Assembly: GCA_964455095.1 (NCBI GenBank)
Contig: CAYVUV010000035.1
Location: forward strand, 1 to 6,580
Origin: CAYVUV01 sp964455095
GTDB taxonomy: Bacteria > Desulfobacterota > Binatia > HRBIN30 > CADEER01
Length of the DNA stretch: 6,580 bases
Direction: 5' to 3'
A program made the translations under genes and the position numbers. The notes below the pieces were generated by a model. That model had not been told where the DNA came from. It was given only the letters and a program-made list of their open reading frames with translations, and made no database searches. How positions within the stretch are numbered: position 1 is the first letter of the stretch; every line of letters starts with the position of its first letter. Positions 1 to 4,847 of this stretch are shown here, in pieces.

Positions 1-3000
1 CAGCGCCGCCGATCGCGCCAGTCGCGGTACCATTATTCAATCCGTTGCCGTCGATCGTGTTGTTGCCCGCCGTGAGGGTCAGCGTGCGGCGGTTCGCGTC
101 CGAACTGATCGTGCCGGAGATGGCGATGTAGCCGTCGTTTGTGGCGCGGTCCGTCAGGATCGTCGTGTTGGCGTTGAATGCCGCGTTGCCGGTCACCTTC
201 ACGTTGTTGCCGTTGACATCCGCCGTCGTGACGTTGCCGGTGAAAGTGGTGGTCGCGGCCGTGCTGGTCAGACTCGCCAGCCCGTTCGTCGCGCCAACCA
301 TGGAACCGAACGTGACGGTGCCCGTGCCGGCATCGATCGTCAGGCTGCGCGGCGTGCCGTCGGAATCGACGGTCGAAGAGCCGAGAGCGGTGAATGCGAC
401 GGCGCCGCCGGCACCGCCCGCGCCGCCCGAACCACCGGTCGATTGGATCGTGATGTTGTTGGTCAGCGTGGTCGGGTCTTGGATGCTGACCAGGCCCGCC
501 GCGCCGCCCGTTGTCGTGCCCGTGCCGCCTGTATTCGTGATGTTGCCGCCGAGCGAGATGGTCGGGGTGCCATCCGTGGCGTTGATCGTGATGCCGCCGC
601 CCGTACCGCCCAAGCCTGTTACGGCGTTACTGCCGCGGCTGTCGATGGTGCTGCCGATGATCACGTCGCCGCCGGTCAGCAAGAGCGTGCCGCCGGTCAA
701 GCCCGCGCCCGAAGACACGGTTCCGGCATTCGCCGTGATCGCACCGTTCACGGTCAGCGCGTTGGCTGCGGTGAGGGTGATGTTGGCGCCCGCGACCGCC
801 GCCGTGCCGGTCGTGTTGATCGAACTGGTGGTGACGGTTGAACCCAAGACGCTGACGGTGCTCAACGCCGTCGTCGCACCTAATGCGCCGACATTCACGG
901 TACCCAACGTCGCGACCGCGCCGCCGCTGTTGATGGTCAAAGTGCGGCGCGCGGTGCCATCGCCGTCGATCGACGCCGTCTGAATTGCGCCGCCTGCGGA
1001 CGGCGTGCCGCCGGTGCCGTTCAGGCTGTTGAGCGCGACGTTCGCAGTGAGGACCGCCGGGTCGTTCAGCGTGATGGCGCCGCCGGCGCCGCCATTGCCG
1101 GTGCCGTTACCTGCGCCGCCCGCGGCCGATAGGGTGGCGCCCAAGGTGATGGTCGGTGTGCCGTCGGTGGCATTGAGGTTGATGGCGCCGCCCGCGCCGC
1201 CGTTCGTATTGCTGGCGCCGCCAAGGCCACCGGTCGTGGTGATGGTGGCGACGGAAGCCGTGGTGATGTCGCCGCCGTTGATCGTGACGGAGCCCGCGTT
1301 CTTGCCTGCGTTGCCGGTCGAGCCGGCGCCGCCGATCGCACTGACCGTGTTGGAGAGCGTGACCAGACCGCCTGCGGTGATGGAGATGTTGCCGCCGGTC
1401 TGACCCGTCCCGCCGGCGGTCGAGACCGTGCTGTTGAAGGTCGCGGTGCCCGCGCCGGCATCGACGGTCAACGCGCCGCCCGTGCCGCCGTTGCCAGTGC
1501 CGTTTGCGGCGCCGCCCAATGTGCTGATGGCTCCCACCGCGACGGAGCTGGCCGTCAGTCCAATCGCGCCACCCGAGCCGCCGGCCGCGGCGGAGGATGC
1601 GGCGGCGGCTGAACCAGCGGCGGTCAGGCCCGCCGTGGAAATGGTACCGCCGAGGATGGTGATGTCGCCGCCTTTTTGACCCGCGCTGGTCGTTGCGGCC
1701 GTGCCGCCTGTGGTGGTGATCCCGCCCGCGAGGGAGACCGCGCCCGCGCTCGTGATCGAGACGGTGCCGCCGGCTTGGCCCGTGTTGCCCGTGGTGTTGA
1801 CGACGCCGGCGCTCGACGCCGTGACGGTCCCGCCCGCCGCCGAGAAATTGCCGCCGCGGGTTGTGATGGCGCTGTTGACGCCGACGTCGCCGGCGGCGTT
1901 CAGCGTGACGCCCAGTCGGCCGGAAGTGCCGGAAGCCGCGATGGTCGCGCCCGTCGTGTCGATGTTGCCGTTCGCGTTCAGCGTAAGCGTGACGTCGGTC
2001 GCGCCGGTCGTCTTGGCGATGTTGGCGCCGGACTGAAACGTGATGTTGCCGGCTTGGCTGCCGGCACCCGCCGTTGTGATGGTAACGTTGCCGGCGCCTA
2101 ACCCGGCAAGGATGGTGCTGACGCCGATCGTCGCTGAATCGGCGGTGGGCGCCCACGGATCGGTTACGCAGTTGATGTTGGTACAACCCGCGCCGGCGAT
2201 GATCTGGATGTTGGCCGGGTCGATCAGCCACTCGCCGGCATGACCCGCGGGCGCGGATGCATCCGGCGCGCGCCCAACATCCAACGCCTGCTTGCCCGAT
2301 GTCTCGATGAAGCCGCCGTTGCCGCCGTCGGCGCCGCCGCGCGCGGAAAGCTGGCCGTAGATCTTCGTCGATTTGTCGGAGTAGGTGATGATCGTGCCGC
2401 CGTTGCCCGTGCGCGTGGCGCTGGCGTCGATCGCGGCGTCGGGGGCGATGTAGAGCGCTTCGCTGTTGGGCAGCGGGCCCATGCCCTGGCGGCTGCCGCC
2501 CATGTTGACCGTGCCGCCGCCGGCCGAGCCGCTGGCGTCGATCAGCGCGGCATCGGTCAGGCCGACATTCTGGCCCAGCATGGCGACCTGGCCGCCCTTC
2601 TGGTTGGCGCCCTTGCCCGAGACATCGATGACGCCCGAGCCCGAGGCCAGCACGGTGCCGGCATCGCCGCCGTCCAGGATGATCTCGCCGCCCACGGACG
2701 CGACCGCGCGCGCCTGCACCAGGCCCGAGGTGTTGATGACGTTGGCGACCACGCCGCGCGCGGCATTGGCGGTGATCTGCACGACGCCGCCGTCAGCCTC
2801 GATCTTGCCGCTGTTGTTGACGAGCGTCGTCATTTGCTCGCCCGTGGCACCCGTCGCGGCCTGCATGACCTTGTCGTTGACGGCGAACTGGATGAGCTTG
2901 TCGCCGTAAAGGTCGAGCGTGAAGCTGTTGCCCGACGCCAGCGCGACCTTGCCCAAGCGCGCGTTGATGATGCCGTTGTTGGCGACGCCCGGCGCCACCA

Positions 3001-3664
3001 GCGCCACGAGACCGCCAGCACCGATCGTGATGATGCCGTCGTTGGTGACCGAGGCGGTGGGATTGCCCGCGGTGCCGAAGGTCAGGTTGCCGGCCATGAA
3101 GTCGCGGTTCGCGATGTTGGCCGCGGTGATCACGATCGAGTTGACGTCGACGCGCGCCAGCGTGCCCATATGCACGCCCGCCGCGTTCGACAGCACGACC
3201 TGGCCGTTGGCGTTCAGGTTGCCGTTGATGCTCGAGGCGCCGCCGCCCAACACGCGGTTCAGCGCCTGGGCCAGCGCCGAGTTCTGCACGAAGTTGACGG
3301 TCTGGCCGGTCGCGATGTTGAAGCTTTGCCAGTCGATGATGACCTTGTCGGTCGACTGGATGATCTTCAGTTCGGCGGGCGAGACCTGGATGATCTGCGC
3401 CTGACCTTGCACGACCGTGCCGCCTTGCGGCAGCGCGCCGGCGGGTAACGGCGTGAGCACGAGGCTGCCCGCACCGAGCGAGACCAGTGTCCAGGGATTG
3501 GCGAGGGTGCCGCAAAGCGCGCTCGTCGCCCCGAGCAGAGCGCGCGAAATGCGCGGTCTCGGCAGCCAAAATTCGGTAGGTTTGGAGCCCCTTTTGCCCC
3601 CGCCCCCCCGACCGGCTTTCGCCGGCTTGCGCGCAAAACGTCCCACAGCGGAATTACGAAGCAA
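1..3664 (-). CDS. Filamentous haemagglutinin-like two-partner-secretion exoprotein (TpsA-type adhesin), N-terminal part, truncated by window edge
   Basis: The frame is open from an in-frame TAA at 3689-3691 down to base 1, giving 1221 codons from the proposed start without a stop; the C-terminus lies outside. By family knowledge such proteins are exported by Sec, threaded through an outer-membrane TpsB partner and fold into a long beta-helix on the cell surface, usually for adhesion. Visible parts, numbered from TTG 3664: a basic N-region and two hydrophobic stretches (about 42-55 and 58-77) ending in AGA before LPQGG, a likely signal cleavage site; a TPS domain at about 78-200 with IIDWQSFNIATGQTVNFVQ (109-127), ALNRV (134-138) and NGQVVLSNAAGVHMG (153-167); the ETSGKQALDVG...WLIDPANI junction (W479); then a Gly/Ala/Thr/Asn-rich repeat passenger. 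No ATG is available upstream of the signal region. TTG 3664 was chosen because AAGG lies 8 nt before it; GTG 3646 is the alternative. The only cysteines after the signal peptide are C494 and C499. The family call is strong, the exact start weak. Confidence 0.9.
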   Translation of the reverse strand, partial: MLRNSAVGRFARKPAKAGRGGGGKRGSKPTEFWLPRPRISRALLGATSALCGTLANPWTLVSLGAGSLVLTPLPAGALPQGGTVVQGQAQIIQVSPAELKIIQSTDKVIIDWQSFNIATGQTVNFVQNSALAQALNRVLGGGASSINGNLNANGQVVLSNAAGVHMGTLARVDVNSIVITAANIANRDFMAGNLTFGTAGNPTASVTNDGIITIGAGGLVALVAPGVANNGIINARLGKVALASGNSFTLDLYGDKLIQFAVNDKVMQAATGATGEQMTTLVNNSGKIEADGGVVQITANAARGVVANVINTSGLVQARAVASVGGEIILDGGDAGTVLASGSGVIDVSGKGANQKGGQVAMLGQNVGLTDAALIDASGSAGGGTVNMGGSRQGMGPLPNSEALYIAPDAAIDASATRTGNGGTIITYSDKSTKIYGQLSARGGADGGNGGFIETSGKQALDVGRAPDASAPAGHAGEWLIDPANIQIIAGAGCTNINCVTDPWAPTADSATIGVSTILAGLGAGNVTITTAGAGSQAGNITFQSGANIAKTTGATDVTLTLNANGNIDTTGATIAASGTSGRLGVTLNAAGDVGVNSAITTRGGNFSAAGGTVTASSAGVVNTTGNTGQAGGTVSITSAGAVSLAGGITTTGGTAATTSAGQKGGDITILGGTISTAGLTAAGSAAAASSAAAGGSGGAIGLTASSVAVGAISTLGGAANGTGNGGTGGALTVDAGAGTATFNSTVSTAGGTGQTGGNISITAGGLVTLSNTVSAIGGAGSTGNAGKNAGSVTINGGDITTASVATITTTGGLGGASNTNGGAGGAINLNATDGTPTITLGATLSAAGGAGNGTGNGGAGGAITLNDPAVLTANVALNSLNGTGGTPSAGGAIQTASIDGDGTARRTLTINSGGAVATLGTVNVGALGATTALSTVSVLGSTVTTSSINTTGTAAVAGANITLTAANALTVNGAITANAGTVSSGAGLTGGTLLLTGGDVIIGSTIDSRGSNAVTGLGGTGGGITINATDGTPTISLGGNITNTGGTGTTTGGAAGLVSIQDPTTLTNNITIQSTGGSGGAGGAGGAVAFTALGSSTVDSDGTPRSLTIDAGTGTVTFGSMVGATNGLASLTSTAATTTFTGNVTTADVNGNNVKVTGNAAFNANTTILTDRATNDGYIAISGTISSDANRRTLTLTAGNNTIDGNGLNNGTATGAIGGA
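190..1777 (-). repeat. Imperfect tandem repeats in the adhesin passenger (about 200 residues, preceded by a shorter degenerate copy)
   Basis: Reading the minus-strand protein, two adjacent blocks align over their length. Both begin with N-I-(S/T)-(I/L)-T-A (Asn codons at 1390 and 784), continue through an internal GGD(I/V) segment, reach an almost identical NATDGTPTI(T/S)LG motif (Asn codons at 1174 and 583, 197 residues apart), then DP..LT.N and a DGT.R.LTI segment near 965 and 365. A shorter related block starts near 1765 (TVSITSAG). It aligns with the first part of the next block and shares the GNGTGNGG(A/T)GGA segment. The end of the visible protein (RRTLTLTAGN) resembles the LTI segment again, so the repeats probably continue past the window. 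These are protein-level repeats diverged at the DNA level. Confidence 0.75.
3588..3609 (-). other. G-rich tract (G7-C-G5 then G4) near the adhesin start, potential G-quadruplex or slippage site
   Basis: On the minus strand the sequence reads G7, C, G5, CAAAA, G4 (plus-strand C runs at 3603-3609, 3597-3601 and 3588-3591). Four runs of at least three G with loops of 1, 1 and 5 bases fit the simple G-quadruplex pattern. The tract encodes the Arg-Gly-rich residues 19-26, upstream of the hydrophobic signal core. Any one-base change in the G7 run would shift the reading frame before the signal peptide. Whether it forms a quadruplex or varies in length cannot be told from one sequence. Confidence 0.5.
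3611..3626 (-). other. GAAA-tetraloop hairpin in the first adhesin codons
   Basis: The minus-strand transcript reads CCGGC-GAAA-GCCGG (3612-3625), a perfect 5-bp G/C stem closed over a GNRA tetraloop, with one further G-U pair from 3626/3611. It lies about 38 nt downstream of the proposed TTG start and one base before the G-rich tract. Such a compact stem is likely to be stable in the RNA; any effect on translation is inferred. Confidence 0.5.
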
Positions 3665-3704
3665 TCGCCGTGCCTTAGGTGCAATCAGTTAATCGGCTGT
3701 GGGA
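3641..3704 (-). promoter_or_regulatory. Long-range inverted repeat enclosing the proposed adhesin ribosome binding site and TTG start
   Basis: TCCCACAGC at 3641-3649 and GCTGTGGGA at 3696-3704 are exact reverse complements (9 bp) separated by 46 nt. In the minus-strand transcript the stem would hold in its loop the in-frame TAA (3689-3691), the AAGG motif and the TTG start at 3664; the alternative GTG start at 3646 lies in the stem arm itself. The loop also contains two GATTGC copies 20 nt apart (3661-3666 and 3681-3686 on the plus strand as GCAATC). A role in translation control is inferred from position only. Confidence 0.4.
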
Positions 3705-3727
3705 GGGGTTTTAAGCTGCGAAGAGGT

Positions 3728-3761
3728 CTTTTCACCGATTTTTTACAGAATTGTGAAAAAG
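3728..3761. other. Inverted repeat CTTTTCAC / GTGAAAAAG in the adhesin leader
   Basis: CTTTTCAC (3728-3735) faces GTGAAAAAG (3753-3761) across 17 bases; the arms are exact apart from one extra A. It lies between the candidate adhesin transcription start and the start codon. It may be a protein binding site or a weak RNA stem. Function is unknown. Confidence 0.25.
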
Positions 3762-3779
3762 TGTTTTGTTTTCAGATAC

Positions 3780-3807
3780 ATAGTATTGGATTTCGATGGT
3801 TTGTCGA
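3780..3807 (-). promoter_or_regulatory. Candidate sigma70-type promoter for the adhesin gene
   Basis: On the minus strand TCGACA (3807-3802, five of six matches to TTGACA) is followed after 16 nt by TACTAT (3785-3780, four of six to TATAAT). Transcription would begin near 3773, leaving a leader of about 110 nt before TTG 3664. The position in the AT-rich block suits a promoter, but the -10 match is modest and such pairs arise by chance in A/T-rich DNA. Confidence 0.3.
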
Positions 3808-3809
3808 AA
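3791..3809. promoter_or_regulatory. Inverted repeat TTTCGA-N7-TCGAAA over the candidate adhesin promoter
   Basis: TTTCGA (3791-3796) and TCGAAA (3804-3809) are perfect 6-bp arms around a 7-nt spacer. The repeat covers the candidate -35 hexamer and much of the -35/-10 spacer, which is where a repressor operator would sit. No known regulator consensus was recognised. Confidence 0.3.
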
Positions 3810-3815
3810 ATTGGT

Positions 3816-3833
3816 ACCTAAGACTCTTAGGGT
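3816..3833. promoter_or_regulatory. Palindrome CCTAAG-ACT-CTTAGG, with further copies of the half-site nearby
   Basis: CCTAAG (3817-3822) and CTTAGG (3826-3831) are perfect inverted arms around three bases, extended to ACCTAAG...CTTAGGGT with one extra G. The same half-site recurs as ACCTAAA at 3847-3853 and as ACCTAAG on the minus strand at 3680-3674, just before the adhesin start. On the minus strand the palindrome is followed by TACCAATTTTC, so a weak terminator for the upstream gene is an alternative reading; the T run is short. Confidence 0.3.
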
Positions 3834-3932
3834 GCTTATCCAAAACACCTAAATCACGCATCGAAAGTTGGGATTGTTACTCTTATTTTATGCGGGCAAT
3901 TTGGAACAAATACGCAGTTTGCGAAACTTTAC

Positions 3933-4625
3933 CTACGGGGTCGGTAGGGTACGCAGCAAAACCGCAATCGGGGCGGATCCTGCCCCGGCGTGGGGACCGA
4001 ACGTATCCGTCCTGGTGGCGCCAAATGAGGTCAGCGCTGTCCGGTCGATGGGCGGGCGGTACTGACTGTCCGACTTGAAATGGATGCGGACCCGGTCCGG
4101 TCCGACGGAGTAAAGCGGCAGGAACCCGGTCGCGACCGCATCCGCCGTCCGCGGATCGAGGAGGGTCCCGCTCCCAGTTGCGTGTACCAGCATACGCTCC
4201 ATGCCGGTTTTCAGATCGATGCCGACGACCAAGTCGATCTCGCGCGAATCGACGCCGCTGCTGGATGCGGCGAGCAGGCCGGCTGCCAAAAGATCAGTGC
4301 TCGCGCCGTCCGGACCAAGACCTGCAGGCAATACATGTTCACCCGGCGTTTGCAGCCGCGCCACGGCATCGCGAATCTCGCCGATCTTCGCTTGCGCAAC
4401 CGCTGCCGGCGGCACGTTCTCAATGGAAACGAACTTGGTAGTGGCGAAGGGGGTATCGCCGCCATCGGCGACTTGGCTCACGTTGACGCCATGGCCGGAC
4501 ACGAACCACAGAAAGTTGGGATCGAATTTATGCTGGTCGGCTGCGCTCGCAGACCGTGCGGCAAGAAGCGAAACCGTCGCGAAGACTACGACGAAAATCA
4601 AAAGCGGGAGTCGCGCAGCATTCAT
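3933..4625 (-). CDS. Secreted or periplasmic protein of unknown function, 230 residues
   Basis: I do not recognise the family. The ATG at 4625 is preceded by GAAGAGA with 5 nt between motif and start, a fair ribosome binding site. Residues 1-28 form a textbook Sec signal peptide: Arg5, a long hydrophobic core (LLIFVVVFATVSLLAA) and ASA before ADQ, leaving a mature chain of about 202 residues with no cysteine and no later membrane segment. The mature part starts FLWFVSGHGVNVSQVADGG (about 39-57) and includes an Ala/Leu-rich stretch (DLLAAGLLAASSSG) and a Gly/Thr/Asp-containing strand-like segment (DLVVGIDLKTGMERMLVHAT). It lies upstream of and on the same strand as the adhesin, 268 nt away, so it could belong to the same surface locus, although the gap suggests a separate promoter for the adhesin. 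Overlapping plus-strand frames were judged to be shadows because they lack this signal peptide. Confidence 0.75.
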   Translation of the reverse strand: MNAARLPLLIFVVVFATVSLLAARSASAADQHKFDPNFLWFVSGHGVNVSQVADGGDTPFATTKFVSIENVPPAAVAQAKIGEIRDAVARLQTPGEHVLPAGLGPDGASTDLLAAGLLAASSSGVDSREIDLVVGIDLKTGMERMLVHATGSGTLLDPRTADAVATGFLPLYSVGPDRVRIHFKSDSQYRPPIDRTALTSFGATRTDTFGPHAGAGSAPIAVLLRTLPTP

Positions 4626-4633
4626 TGCGATCT

Positions 4634-4656
4634 CTTCGGGCTCGGGTTACCCGAAG
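4634..4656 (-). promoter_or_regulatory. Alternative hairpins overlapping the ribosome binding site of the secreted-protein gene
   Basis: CTTCGGG (4634-4640) and CCCGAAG (4650-4656) are perfect 7-bp arms with a 9-nt loop. A second, shorter stem, TCGGG-TTA-CCCGA (4642-4654), competes for the same CCCGA. On the minus-strand transcript the promoter-distal arm ends in CCCGAAG, overlapping the GAAGAGA ribosome binding site of the gene that starts at 4625. The two folds are mutually exclusive. A regulatory effect is inferred from this geometry only. Confidence 0.35.
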
Positions 4657-4760
4657 TGAAATCTTGGCATTCTCCAAGCCGCAAAGAATTGCTCGGAAGT
4701 ATCGGATTCAACGCGGTTTTATTCGATGGTCATAGGGCGTTTATACGTTGGTGTGAGGTT

Positions 4761-4847
4761 ATGCGGCTTAGGTGGCTCGGTGGGTGGACGACGCCTCCGC
4801 GCCATGGGATAAGCGCCCATCCACCGCAGCTTTACCCGATTCCATGA
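4761..4847 (+). other. Possible 28-codon leader peptide overlapping the transporter start (ATGA)
   Basis: An ATG at 4761 opens a 28-codon frame (MRLRWLGGWTTPP...QLYPIP) whose TGA (4845-4847) overlaps the transporter ATG (4844-4846) as ATGA, an arrangement typical of translational coupling. GAGG at 4755-4758 lies only 2 nt before the ATG, which is too close to be a good ribosome binding site. The peptide has no recognised family and is rich in Trp, Arg and Pro. It is quite possibly a chance frame. Confidence 0.2.
4778..4826 (+). promoter_or_regulatory. Hairpin with an alternative fold in the leader of the MFS transporter
   Basis: CGGTGGGTGG (4778-4787) can pair with CCATCCACCG (4817-4826): 10 pairs including one G-U, with a 29-nt loop. 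Within the loop region ATGGG (4804-4808) can instead pair with CCCAT (4816-4820), using bases needed by the first stem, so the two folds exclude one another. The element ends 17 nt before the ATG at 4844. No run of T follows, so it is not a simple intrinsic terminator; a leader switch is possible but unproven. Confidence 0.3.

Larger units (their letters stand above)
3665..3932. other. AT-rich non-coding leader between the secreted-protein gene and the adhesin gene
   Basis: This 268-bp gap between two minus-strand genes is much richer in A/T than the rest of the window, most clearly from about 3710 to 3930. It holds no convincing gene: the short frames that cross it lack recognisable protein features. 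It contains a candidate promoter and a cluster of small palindromes and direct repeats, listed separately. A near repeat, TCGAAAATTGG (3804-3814) and TCGAAAGTTGG (3861-3871), matches at 10 of 11 positions. Confidence 0.6.

Noticed and set aside
141..2243. A series of long plus-strand open frames rich in Ala, Pro and Val opposite the adhesin
   Set aside because: They are antisense shadows of the Gly/Ala/Thr repeat codons in GC-rich DNA. The minus-strand frame alone is continuous and encodes recognisable TPS motifs.
1066..3569. Arg/His-rich minus-strand open frames inside the adhesin region
   Set aside because: They are out of frame with the TPS domain and have composition typical of frame-shifted GC-rich coding sequence.
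3915..3927. AGTTT-GCG-AAACT hairpin just past the stop of the secreted-protein gene, as a terminator
   Set aside because: The stem is only 5 bp and A/T rich, with no T run after it on the minus strand.
4691..4716. An EcfG-like promoter (GGAAG-N16-GTT) upstream of the transporter
   Set aside because: Both elements deviate from the GGAAC and CGTT consensus, and such a weak pair is expected by chance.
4772..4843. A 24-residue N-terminal extension of the transporter from GTG 4772
   Set aside because: ATG 4844 gives the short N-terminal tail normal for DHA2 proteins. The extension contains the hairpin sequences and has no family similarity that I can see.
3761..4847. Plus-strand open frames across the AT-rich gap and opposite the secreted-protein gene
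   Set aside because: They have no signal peptide or recognisable motifs and atypical composition. The minus-strand frame at 3933-4625 has a good ribosome binding site and signal peptide.
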